This document shows, piece after piece, positions 1-8,443 of a stretch of 20,792 nucleotides of DNA. The DNA lies in the NCBI GenBank assembly GCA_009930155.1, contig RZYX01000031.1, forward strand, positions 1-20,792, read 5' to 3'. The DNA comes from Clostridia bacterium (GTDB lineage: Bacteria; Bacillota_A; Clostridia; Oscillospirales; Acutalibacteraceae). Both the position numbers and the translations under genes were made by a program. The notes beneath the pieces are model-generated. The model was not told where the DNA came from. It saw only the letters and a list, made by a program, of their open reading frames with translations, and ran no database searches. Position 1 is the first letter of the stretch; every line of letters begins with the position of its first letter.

Positions 1-774
1 ACCTTTAACTGTATCCATTTCTACAACATTTACACCTGAGTTCTCTTCCAAAAAGGCTTTGAAGTCATCATAGGTCCTTCCACGACGATATTTGTATTCA
101 AGCTTTGTATAAACCTTTTTTGGACGTCGTTGCCGATATGCAACTTTCTTTGGAAGGTCGATGTTTTTGATGGAAAAAGCATTGGAGTCTATGTAATTGT
201 AGATGGTCTTTTCTGACACCCCGATTTCATCTGCATGAGAAGAGAAAATGTGATTTATAGATTGCCCTTTCATGATTAAAGGAGATATGATTTCACTGAT
301 TTCAATAAGTCTTTCTGGATCTGTACGAATACCTGCACGGGATTCTTTCAGGGTTCTGAGATATTCTGCATTGGCCCTGTGAGCAGTATAGTAGGCATGA
401 TCTTTCTTACAGCTTTTTTGCTTTTGACAGTTAGTGCAAACATATGGGGGCTTGTCCAATAATGAACAATGCAACGATTGGTAGGACCTACAAAAAGTAC
501 GACAATCAACATCCGCACACAATTTACAGCGGGTAAAGCACTCATACACATCACTGTTTTCACATAATCGATTGCGCATACAGGAGTAAAACTTAACGCA
601 GTCATTTCTTTGAGAAGGGTTAACCCTTCCTGTAAAAACACGATATCTTTTAATTTCTCTTGAAATCGTAGAAGGTGAACGATCAAGCTTCTTTGCAATA
701 GATGCAAATGTAAAATCAAGAGTCAGAAGGCGCTCAATCATGGCTCTGTCAGATAATGATAAATGTTTACTCAT
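1..774 (-). CDS. IS30-family transposase, 3' end cut by window edge
   Basis: This is the first 258 codons of an IS30-family transposase, the enzyme that cuts and joins the ends of its insertion sequence. The start is ATG at 774-772. The first 45 residues carry a helix-turn-helix typical of IS30 enzymes (a SIAKKLDRSPSTISREIKR stretch). A cysteine-rich segment follows at about residues 65-125 (C-x2-C and related spacings, possibly zinc-binding). The visible part ends in EMDTVKG, where the first aspartate of the DDE catalytic triad is expected, so the rest of the catalytic core lies beyond the left edge. No stop interrupts the frame. The gene points away from the large plus-strand operon and is best read as an insertion sequence next to the island. 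Family assignment is firm; whether the element is intact cannot be seen. Confidence 0.88.
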   Translation of the reverse strand, partial: MSKHLSLSDRAMIERLLTLDFTFASIAKKLDRSPSTISREIKRYRVFTGRVNPSQRNDCVKFYSCMRNRLCENSDVYECFTRCKLCADVDCRTFCRSYQSLHCSLLDKPPYVCTNCQKQKSCKKDHAYYTAHRANAEYLRTLKESRAGIRTDPERLIEISEIISPLIMKGQSINHIFSSHADEIGVSEKTIYNYIDSNAFSIKNIDLPKKVAYRQRRPKKVYTKLEYKYRRGRTYDDFKAFLEENSGVNVVEMDTVKG

Positions 775-860
775 AAAAATACATCCTTTAATTTTATGAG
801 TCGGACAGCTTAAAAGATTATACACAAAAATAGCCGTTTGAAAAACTAAATGCAAGTTTG
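1..860 (-). mobile_element. IS30-family insertion sequence, partial
   Basis: The transposase is preceded on the minus strand by about 85 bases with no other gene. The terminal inverted repeat on this side should lie between about 780 and 860, but its partner is outside the window, so the boundary given is a guess. Confidence 0.4.
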
Positions 861-941
861 TAAGGATAAAAGTTTAGATGAAATTGCGTTTAATTTTACA
901 ATTAACAATGGAGATTCTTCCTGACGAAACGGAGTGAGTCC

Positions 942-970
942 GTATTATGGGACACCCAAAGAACTATAAT
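942..970 (+). promoter_or_regulatory. Candidate promoter of the phosphorothioation-type operon
   Basis: A perfect TATAAT lies at 965-970, about 50 bases before the first start codon. At the usual 17-base spacing the -35 position reads GTATTA, a poor match to TTGACA, so either an activator or a non-standard sigma factor may be needed. A small hairpin (ACGGA / TCCGT around 929-943) sits just upstream and overlaps the -35 position by its last bases. This is pattern matching only. Confidence 0.35.
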
Positions 971-1020
971 GTATATAAACTTACTTAAAGAATTGATTTT
1001 TGAAGAAAGGAGTAGCAGCT

Positions 1021-2736
1021 ATGTGGTGTAAGAATTGCAACAAAGAAATTAATGATCCAGTATGCCCGTATTGTGGAGCGAGTACAGAAGAAGACATACC
1101 TGTAGAGGTGTATTGGTGTCCGAAATGTAAAACCCCAATAATTAAGTATGCAAATAGTCCAGACAAAGCTGTTTGCTCTATATGCAAGTCAAGCACGACT
1201 TATCTTGCAGCGGATATTCGCCCAGTCTTTCCTGAAGAGCGATTATTGGTTGAAATCCTGCTGGATAAACCTTTGGAATTTTTGGGCAAAAGCGTTTGGG
1301 CATCCAATAATCGTTATTACATAGATGGAAAAACCGTAACCATTTCAGCATCCTTATACCATAAATACTCTCCTGATTACATTATCGAGCAACTTGAGAA
1401 ATATAAGCCTTCAAATCAAACAGCATATTTTGAACAGAATATCGAATTGTTTGTTATTGCTAATGCCGATAGATTAAACTACATTAAAGATGAAGCATAT
1501 TCTTTTATCCAAAATGCAGCAAGTAAATTCGACCACGAAAGTATAGTCCTTTCTTTTTCAGGCGGAAAAGATTCGACAGTTACAGCTGATTTGGCGGTAA
1601 GAGCGTTGAGCGATCCGAGCTTAGTTCATATTTTTGGGAATACGACGCTTGAATTCCCACTTACCATTGAGTATGCTGAGAGATTTCGTATAAATAACCC
1701 CAAAGCAATCTTCAAAATAGCAAAAAATAAGGAGCAGGACTTCTATTCTGTTTGCTATGATATTGGTCCTCCGGCACGAATGATGCGTTGGTGCTGCTCT
1801 ATGTTTAAGACTGGACCAATAACTCGTGTAATTAACAGTATGTTCAGAGAACAAAACATCTTGACTTTTTATGGAATCAGAAAGTGCGAATCTGTAAGCA
1901 GGAGCAAGTATAATCGCATTGAAGATAGTGCTGAATCCGTAAAAATTCAGAAACAGACAGTTGCTTCTCCGATATTTCTGTGGAAAGATATAGATATCTG
2001 GTTGTATATTCTCGCTGAAAAAATTGATTTCAATGAAGCATATAGGCTGGGATATGACCGTGTGGGTTGCTGGTGCTGCCCAAACAATAACGCTCGTGCT
2101 CAATTTTTATCAAGCATTTATATGCCGGAACAATCGAAAAAATGGCGAGAATACTTAATCTCTTTTGCAAAGCAAATTGGAAAGCCAGATCCTGAGGTAT
2201 ACATAGATAGCGGTAAATGGAAAGCGAGACAAGGCGGCAATGGCTTAGCAGCAGCTCAAGATGTTAAAATCAAATTTTCAAATTGTACATCTGAGGAACA
2301 CGCAAAGATATACAGACTAAACAAACCTGTTGATGATGCATTTATTTCTTTATTTAATCCATTCGGTAGAATAGCTCCTGAATTGGGTAGAAAGCTGATA
2401 AAGGAAACCATTGTTGTTGATGTAAGGACAAATGTGCCATTACTTTCAATTCAGCCATTTGATAAAGACGGATTTGAATATTCAGTAAAAATCAAAACAA
2501 TGAATGTCGCTAACCACGATGACCTTCAGAGGATGGTTGGTTATCAAATAAAGAAATACAACGCTTGTAGAAAATGTCTTAAATGCGAATCGCTATGCCG
2601 TTTCGGAGCGATTACCATAACAGCTGATGAGTATCGCATAAGTGAGAAAAAGTGCAAAAAGTGCAAAATGTGCGTTACGGCTAAGTATCTTAATGGTGGT
2701 TGCTTGATGGACAGATATTTACGGACTAAAGATTAA
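1021..2736 (+). CDS. dndC: DndC-like PAPS-reductase-fold sulfurtransferase with zinc ribbons and ferredoxin tail
   Basis: This is the likely sulfur-transfer enzyme of DNA phosphorothioation. It belongs to the adenine-nucleotide alpha-hydrolase / PAPS reductase superfamily. ATG at 1021 is chosen because AAAGGAG ends 8 bases before it; a TTG at 1000 would add seven residues and lacks such a site. Visible features of the 571-residue protein are two zinc-ribbon-like CxxC pairs (C3, C6, C15, C18, then C33, C36, C52, C55), the PP-loop SGGKDST at 180-186, a double cysteine at 258-259 and CWCCP at 350-354. The CC...CxxC pattern is the one that holds a 4Fe-4S cluster in APS reductases and DndC. A ferredoxin-like tail follows, with cysteines from 516 and CKKCKMC at 545-551. 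Classical DndC lacks these end domains; archaeal multidomain PAPS-reductase-like proteins have similar ones. It is the first gene of the operon. DndC-type function is likely; strict orthology is not shown. Confidence 0.82.
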   Translation: MWCKNCNKEINDPVCPYCGASTEEDIPVEVYWCPKCKTPIIKYANSPDKAVCSICKSSTTYLAADIRPVFPEERLLVEILLDKPLEFLGKSVWASNNRYYIDGKTVTISASLYHKYSPDYIIEQLEKYKPSNQTAYFEQNIELFVIANADRLNYIKDEAYSFIQNAASKFDHESIVLSFSGGKDSTVTADLAVRALSDPSLVHIFGNTTLEFPLTIEYAERFRINNPKAIFKIAKNKEQDFYSVCYDIGPPARMMRWCCSMFKTGPITRVINSMFREQNILTFYGIRKCESVSRSKYNRIEDSAESVKIQKQTVASPIFLWKDIDIWLYILAEKIDFNEAYRLGYDRVGCWCCPNNNARAQFLSSIYMPEQSKKWREYLISFAKQIGKPDPEVYIDSGKWKARQGGNGLAAAQDVKIKFSNCTSEEHAKIYRLNKPVDDAFISLFNPFGRIAPELGRKLIKETIVVDVRTNVPLLSIQPFDKDGFEYSVKIKTMNVANHDDLQRMVGYQIKKYNACRKCLKCESLCRFGAITITADEYRISEKKCKKCKMCVTAKYLNGGCLMDRYLRTKD

Positions 2737-2748
2737 TGGAGGAACACA

Positions 2749-3627
2749 ATGAAATTTAGAGGTCACGAAACCTTTTTTATTCGCAAAGGATGGATAAACA
2801 AAGGAATAAAAAATGTTGTAAAAGACCCTGCCGTTTTTATGGGAAACAGCGGAAATCCTATGGATGTTTTAGGTATTGGTTCCAATATGGTGAAGTCATT
2901 GAGATATTGGTTGCAAGCTTTTGCATTAACTCAAGAACCAGCATCCGGGAAACGGGAGCAAAACTTGACGCCGTTGGGTTCTGTCATATATAAGTATGAT
3001 CCATATATTGAAGAAATGGGAACACTGTGGTTACTGCATTACCAACTGGCTACAAATGATAAAGACGCAACTGCGTGGTATTACTTTTTCAACGAATTCA
3101 AAATGTCGGAGTTTGATAAGGAGGATTTTGTCAAGCAGATATCTGCTTACATCAGGATGAACGGCGAAGAAGTATCTGAGCGTTCCTTGGAGGACGATTA
3201 CAACTGTATTATTAATACTTATCTTCCGAGAATGAAATCTTCACCTGAAAAAGTTCAACCAGAAAGCAATATAGATTGTCCTCTTGGAGAGCTTGGCTTA
3301 ATTGACTTTGCAAATCGAAAAACAAAAGTTTATGTGAAGCGTTCTCCTAAAAAAGCTTCAATACATCCGATGATCCTTTTGGCTGTCATAATAGATCGAG
3401 CAAACGGAAAGAAAGAATTAAGGATATCCGATTTGCAGACCGAATCGTGCAATGTCGGAAAAGTGTTTAACATTGATATCATTACTTTAACCACCTTGTT
3501 ATATGAGCTTGAACAAAAGGGGTTGCTAAAGGTAATTAGAACTGCTGGTTTGGATGTGGTTAGATTAGATACTCCGATGACATATATAGAGTGTGTTGAA
3601 GAGTATTACAGAGCAATCAATAGATAA
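2749..3627 (+). CDS. DUF4007 family protein
   Basis: The protein has 292 residues and starts at an ATG preceded by GGAGG, 12 bases after the DndC-like gene. The opening MKFRGHETFFIRKGWINKG and the following G-N-P-M-D-V-L-G-x-G-S-N-M-V-K-S stretch are typical of DUF4007, a family I know mainly from loci with PAPS-reductase-like and Dnd proteins. The last hundred residues read like a winged-helix region (ISDLQTE...LTTLLYELEQKGLLKV), which suggests DNA binding. No catalytic residues, signal peptide or membrane segment are evident. Its place between the sulfurtransferase and the large ATPase suggests a DNA- or mark-recognising partner of the ATPase, which is inference. The biochemical function is not known to me. 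Confidence 0.8.
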   Translation: MKFRGHETFFIRKGWINKGIKNVVKDPAVFMGNSGNPMDVLGIGSNMVKSLRYWLQAFALTQEPASGKREQNLTPLGSVIYKYDPYIEEMGTLWLLHYQLATNDKDATAWYYFFNEFKMSEFDKEDFVKQISAYIRMNGEEVSERSLEDDYNCIINTYLPRMKSSPEKVQPESNIDCPLGELGLIDFANRKTKVYVKRSPKKASIHPMILLAVIIDRANGKKELRISDLQTESCNVGKVFNIDIITLTTLLYELEQKGLLKVIRTAGLDVVRLDTPMTYIECVEEYYRAINR

Positions 3628-3643
3628 TGAATGGAGTTATACT

Positions 3644-6600
3644 ATGTTTGATGATAAAGTAAAGGTTGCAGATGAATTTCAAACATCGGTCAACATTGCT
3701 TATGATTTATATGATAAGTGCAAAATTGAAAGATTTATACCAACGCAGGCAGCAATAGAAATCATTGAGGATATAATGCTGAGTACTGCTCCTAAGTCAA
3801 CAAGAAGAGCCAGAATGTTTGTAGGTGCATATGGACGAGGCAAATCTCACATTGTTTTAGTTGCCTTGTCTTTGCTGTTTTACAAAGACAAAGATGTATT
3901 TAACACGATTCTTGATTCGGTAAAAAAATACAGTGAAGAACTCTATGAATATGTTTCTTCATATATTGAAAGTGACAAAAAAATTCTACCGGTGATTATC
4001 AGCGGTAGTAGTGCAAGCCTTTCTCAGTCTTTTATGTTCGCTCTTCAGCAGACACTTAAAAGAGAAGGGCTTAATGATGTTTTACCCGAAACTCATTATC
4101 AGGCGGCAATTAATGCTATAAAGAATTGGAAAACAAATTATCCAACCACTTATGAGCGGTTCATCGATATTCTCGGAATGTCAGCTGACGAATTTATTAT
4201 ACGGCTAAGTAATTTTGAACCGGAGAGTTTTGAAAGGTTTAAGCATATATATCCAGAGTTAACTTCGGGAAGTGAGTTTAACCCTTTTGGTGGATTTGAT
4301 GTGGCAGAAATTTATGACGAAGTTAATAATCAACTTGTAAAACACGGCTATTCTGGTATGTACATTGTATATGATGAATTCAGCAAATATTTGGAATCAA
4401 GTATTTCAAACGCAACAATCAGCGATATTAAATTATTGCAAGATTTTGCCGAAAAATGTAATAGAAGTGCTGAAAAACAGATGCATTTAATGCTAATCTG
4501 TCATAAGGATATTTCAAACTATATTGATGCAAATTTGCCAAAAGAAAAAGTTGATGGATGGCGTGGTGTGTCTGGGAGATTTGCTCATACTGAGCTTCGT
4601 AATAATTTTTCGCAAATCTATGAAGTTATTGGTGCGGCAATTTCAAAAGAGCCTCAGTTTTGGAATGAGTTTTGCCAAAAAAACAGAACAATATTTGAAG
4701 GAATTACAAATAGAGCATTTTCTTCAGGTTTGTTTGATTCAGGCAAAGAAGGTGTAGATACTATTGTCAAAGAGTGCTATCCGCTCCATCCATACTCTAC
4801 ATTTATTCTTCCACGAGTATCTGAGAAAGTCGCTCAAAATGAAAGAACACTTTTTACTTTTTTGTCGGCTGATGAAAAATATACGCTAAAGTCATTTTTG
4901 ACGACTGAGCAAACTTTGTTCCCACTGTTAACTGTGGATACTGTTTATGATTATTTTGAACCGCTACTCAGAAAGGAAGTATATACAAGCGATATATATA
5001 AGTTGCACAAGTTGGCTTCTGTGGCTTTGCAAAAGGTAGAACAATACTCCCTTGAGGCTAAAATAATTAAATTCATAGCACTTATTTATGTAGTGGAGCA
5101 ATTTGAGAAGCTCGCACCCACTGTTGATACGATTGTCAGTGCATTTGCTGATTCTTATCCTGATGTTAAGGCAATACATAGTGCATTAAAAAACTTGATT
5201 GATAACGAGTGTGTTGTTTATCTGAAAAGAAGCAACAATTTCTTGAGGTTAAAAGAGAGTTCCGGAGTCGATGTATCCAAAGAAATTGAGAAACGCATAG
5301 CTGTATTGACTGAAAAGAAGTCTGTCGTCGATATATTAAACGGTTTACATTTTGATTACTTCATTTATCCCACAAAGTATAATGATGAACACGAAATTAC
5401 ACGATACTTTGACTTTATCTTTGTAACTGGTGAATCATTTGAAAAAGGACTCGATTTTTCGCAGATGCTTTCATACACTGAGGCAGATGGACTTATCATT
5501 GCGGTAGTACCAATTTCAAAGGAAGAACTTTCAAAAATAAATAAAATGGTTCAAGGACTGGATGACTGTGATAGAGTAGTAGTTGCAATTCCGAGAACAT
5601 ATTCTTGTATTGAAAAAATCGCATTGGAATATGCTGCTGCATATCAACTCCAAGAAGAAACGATTAATGACGACCTATTGCACGATGAATATGCTATTTA
5701 TGTTGATGACCTTGAGGAGGTTGTTGCAGATTTTATTTCATCATTTATAAAACCCGAATCTAACAAGGCAGTGTTTTATCATTTAGGAAAAGCCGTCACA
5801 ATAAACAGAAAGGCTCAATTGTCGTCCTTGCTTTCAAATATCTGCGACAAAGCATTCCCATATACACCTATAATCAACAACGAGTCAATAAATAAGAACC
5901 AACTGCCTACTGTTGCAATTAATAGTCGCACAAAGTTGCTGAATGGTATATTATCTGAACCTTTGTTGGCTAACCTTGGTTTAGCTGGTTCTGGACAGGA
6001 TGTATCTATGATGCGTAGCACTTTGCTGAAAACAGGAATTGTGCAAAATATCGATGATACGCCTGTATTCACACTGAACACACAGGATGAAAACATTGAC
6101 AAGGTTTTAAGTACAATAGAGCAATTTTTCCTAATGGCTGCGAAAGGAAAAAATGCGTCATTTTCTGACCTGTACGATCAACTTATCAATGCGAGATATG
6201 GGATTGGACTCAAGAAAGGTGTAATCCCGATTTTTGTTGCGGTTGTATTGAGAAAATATGTTTCGTCTGTATCAGTATTACTCGATGGCAAAGAGCAACG
6301 CATTAACGGAGATCTACTTTCAGCTATCAATGAAAAGCCATTTGCTTACGATATTCGTATTGATAGTTGGGATGCTGATAAAGAGGAATACATTTGCAGG
6401 ATAGAGGAGCTTTTCCTTCCATATATAATCGAGCAAGAAAAATCCTTCAACAATCTTTCTTACATAACTACTGCAATGAACAGATGGTACCAATCACTTC
6501 CGAAGTATTCAAAGGAATTGACTGAGTTTTATTTGGGCACATACCCAAAATCTGTTAAAAAAACGCTGTCTGCCAGTAAAAAGCAGTTTATTAATGCCAT

Positions 6601-7267
6601 CAAGCAAGTCGAAGTAAATCCTCATCAATTCTTGTTTGAGGATGTACTTGGCATTTTTGGTATGTCATCATTTTCACTTGATGTTATCGATAATATCAGA
6701 AGCACAAAAGAAGATTTCGATGCAGCGTTGACAGTGCTTATAGATGCGGTTTCAAACGACATACGCTTTATATTTGGTGGAACGATTAAAGGCTGTACTA
6801 CAGTATCGGCTGCTAAGAATTGGTTTGAAAGCTTATCAACATCCACTATTCAATATCTGTTTGCAAACAATGAGAATCAGGTGTTATCACTTATTGAACT
6901 TTCTTCAAACGATGACAGCCAGTTTACACAGAGACTTGCAAAAGCTATTACTTCGCTGCGTATGGAAGATTGGACACGAAGAACAATAGATGACTTTATC
7001 AGTTCGCTAATTGCATTCAAAAAAACAGTTGATGAGTACAATATGAACGCAGAGAACTCAACGGAATTGAATTCAAATGCTTACAAGATCGTGTTTACGG
7101 ATGAAAATGGGACTGATACGGTAAGAAGTTTTGAGCGTGTGGAGTTCAGTAAAAAAGCAAAACTGCTTCAAAATGAAATAAAAACATCTCTTGAGGAGAT
7201 GGGACAGTCGATTACCGAACAGGAAAAGAGACAGGTTTTAATTGAACTACTTAAAGAATTATGTTAA
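3644..7267 (+). CDS. Large P-loop ATPase (BrxC/PglY-like size)
   Basis: This is a 1207-residue cytoplasmic ATPase. ATG at 3644 is preferred over the upstream in-frame TTG at 3593, because that would overlap DUF4007 and the ATG has a TGGAG site at proper spacing. Walker A is GAYGRGKS at residues 61-68 and Walker B is YIVYDE at 240-245, followed by FSKYLES. The spacing and the GxxGxGKSH form recall the very large AAA+ ATPases of BREX (BrxC/PglY) and of phosphorothioation-linked restriction modules (DptF/Pbe-type). The remaining 900 residues show no motif I can name, apart from a charged, probably helical C-terminus. The gene sits 16 bases after DUF4007 and 12 before the desulfurase. A likely role is an ATP-driven DNA or virus-exclusion component. 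The ATPase call is firm, the subfamily uncertain. Confidence 0.78.
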   Translation: MFDDKVKVADEFQTSVNIAYDLYDKCKIERFIPTQAAIEIIEDIMLSTAPKSTRRARMFVGAYGRGKSHIVLVALSLLFYKDKDVFNTILDSVKKYSEELYEYVSSYIESDKKILPVIISGSSASLSQSFMFALQQTLKREGLNDVLPETHYQAAINAIKNWKTNYPTTYERFIDILGMSADEFIIRLSNFEPESFERFKHIYPELTSGSEFNPFGGFDVAEIYDEVNNQLVKHGYSGMYIVYDEFSKYLESSISNATISDIKLLQDFAEKCNRSAEKQMHLMLICHKDISNYIDANLPKEKVDGWRGVSGRFAHTELRNNFSQIYEVIGAAISKEPQFWNEFCQKNRTIFEGITNRAFSSGLFDSGKEGVDTIVKECYPLHPYSTFILPRVSEKVAQNERTLFTFLSADEKYTLKSFLTTEQTLFPLLTVDTVYDYFEPLLRKEVYTSDIYKLHKLASVALQKVEQYSLEAKIIKFIALIYVVEQFEKLAPTVDTIVSAFADSYPDVKAIHSALKNLIDNECVVYLKRSNNFLRLKESSGVDVSKEIEKRIAVLTEKKSVVDILNGLHFDYFIYPTKYNDEHEITRYFDFIFVTGESFEKGLDFSQMLSYTEADGLIIAVVPISKEELSKINKMVQGLDDCDRVVVAIPRTYSCIEKIALEYAAAYQLQEETINDDLLHDEYAIYVDDLEEVVADFISSFIKPESNKAVFYHLGKAVTINRKAQLSSLLSNICDKAFPYTPIINNESINKNQLPTVAINSRTKLLNGILSEPLLANLGLAGSGQDVSMMRSTLLKTGIVQNIDDTPVFTLNTQDENIDKVLSTIEQFFLMAAKGKNASFSDLYDQLINARYGIGLKKGVIPIFVAVVLRKYVSSVSVLLDGKEQRINGDLLSAINEKPFAYDIRIDSWDADKEEYICRIEELFLPYIIEQEKSFNNLSYITTAMNRWYQSLPKYSKELTEFYLGTYPKSVKKTLSASKKQFINAIKQVEVNPHQFLFEDVLGIFGMSSFSLDVIDNIRSTKEDFDAALTVLIDAVSNDIRFIFGGTIKGCTTVSAAKNWFESLSTSTIQYLFANNENQVLSLIELSSNDDSQFTQRLAKAITSLRMEDWTRRTIDDFISSLIAFKKTVDEYNMNAENSTELNSNAYKIVFTDENGTDTVRSFERVEFSKKAKLLQNEIKTSLEEMGQSITEQEKRQVLIELLKELC

Positions 7268-7279
7268 GGGAGGCATAGT

Positions 7280-8431
7280 ATGACAGTTTCGTATTTTGAT
7301 AATGCGGCAACAACATTTCCAAAACCAGAAGAAGTATATGTAGCGATGGACTCTTTTTATCGAAACGAAGGAGTAAGCATAGGACGAGGTCAGTATTCGT
7401 TGGCCGCAAAAGCTGCGAACATAAGCGACGAGACAAGGAAACTATTGCTCTCACTTATGAGTTGCTCAAATAAACAAGTGGTATTCACACACACGGCAAC
7501 AGAAGCGCTGAACCTTATTCTAAATAGTGAGATTAAGGACGAAAGTACAATATATATCACTCCTTTTGAGCACAATGCTGTAACAAGAGTGATTAACCAT
7601 ATAAACACATCGAAGAACATAAGAATAAAACAGTTGCCATTTGTTATTGATGAGTGGCAATATGATGTTTCAGCCATAGCGCAAGCCTTTTCTGATACGC
7701 CTCCTGACCTCGTTGTGATGACTCACGCAAGTAATGTCTGTGGCGTAATAGCACCAATAGAAGATATATGCAAAATGGCAAAGCAATATAAAGCGACTAC
7801 TGTTATTGATATGTCTCAAACGGCGGGATTAGTTCCGACAGATTTGGGTAGTTCGATTTTTGATTATGCTATCTTTGATGGTCATAAAACTCTTTATGCT
7901 CCTTTTGGCATTGCCGGAATTATCGGAAGTTCTTTCAAAAATATAAACCCTCTAATAATTGGAGGTACTGGAATTGAGTCTGCGAATCAAGATATGCCTG
8001 AAGTATTCCCGGAAAAATTCGAAGCAGGAACGCACAACTCACTTGCTATTGCAGGGCTTAATGCATCACTCAAGTGGATAAAAAAAATAGGGATAGATAC
8101 TCTTTTCTCTGAAGAACTGAGTAAAAGAGTAGTGCTAATTGAGATGCTTGAAAAACACTCAAACATTTCCCTTTATGCGCCTCCAAAAGATATGCAAGCA
8201 ATCGGAGTGGTGTCGTGCACATTTGATAATTACAGCAGTGACAGTATTGGACAAGTGCTAAGTGACTTAGGAATAGCAGTAAGAACGGGTCTTCATTGTG
8301 CTCCGTTTTCGCATCAATTACTCGGCACTTTTCCCGCTGGTACTGTTAGATTTAGCTTGAGCTACTTTACATCTGATGGGGATTTTACAAATTTGGATAA
8401 GGCGTTAACCTACATTGAAAAAAATAGTTAA
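7280..8431 (+). CDS. Cysteine desulfurase, class V aminotransferase fold (DndA role)
   Basis: This PLP enzyme takes sulfur from L-cysteine as an enzyme-bound persulfide and should feed the DndC-like enzyme. The 383-residue protein opens with SYFDNAATTFPKP, the standard substrate-loop start. The PLP lysine is K203 in DGHKTLYAP, and the persulfide cysteine is C340 in VRTGLHCAPF. GTVRFSLSYFTS near the end matches the SufS/CsdA-like branch rather than the NifS/IscS loop of classical DndA. The start ATG has GGGAGG just upstream. The gene lies inside the operon between the ATPase and the helicase. There are no sufBCD genes nearby, which favours a dedicated phosphorothioation role over Fe-S assembly. 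Enzyme class is certain; pathway assignment is from context. Confidence 0.9.
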   Translation: MTVSYFDNAATTFPKPEEVYVAMDSFYRNEGVSIGRGQYSLAAKAANISDETRKLLLSLMSCSNKQVVFTHTATEALNLILNSEIKDESTIYITPFEHNAVTRVINHINTSKNIRIKQLPFVIDEWQYDVSAIAQAFSDTPPDLVVMTHASNVCGVIAPIEDICKMAKQYKATTVIDMSQTAGLVPTDLGSSIFDYAIFDGHKTLYAPFGIAGIIGSSFKNINPLIIGGTGIESANQDMPEVFPEKFEAGTHNSLAIAGLNASLKWIKKIGIDTLFSEELSKRVVLIEMLEKHSNISLYAPPKDMQAIGVVSCTFDNYSSDSIGQVLSDLGIAVRTGLHCAPFSHQLLGTFPAGTVRFSLSYFTSDGDFTNLDKALTYIEKNS

Positions 8432-8443
8432 GGTGGTGATTAA

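Noticed and set aside
348..719. Minus-strand open frame inside the IS30 region
   Set aside because: It is a shifted-frame shadow of the transposase, whose frame is open from 774 to 1 and carries the HTH and catalytic aspartate.
1000..1020. TTG start for the DndC-like protein
   Set aside because: It lacks a ribosome site and would place AAAGGAG inside the gene; ATG 1021 has ideal spacing.
3593..3643. TTG start for the large ATPase overlapping DUF4007
   Set aside because: The ATG at 3644 has a ribosome site just upstream, and the added residues are the out-of-frame end of the previous gene.
3644..7267. BREX system, from the BrxC-like ATPase
   Set aside because: No PglX methyltransferase, PglZ phosphatase, BrxA/B or Lon is present; the neighbours are sulfur-modification genes.
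7280..8431. SufS of an Fe-S assembly operon
   Set aside because: No sufB, sufC, sufD or sufU is nearby and the gene sits inside a run with DndD and a DndC-like enzyme.
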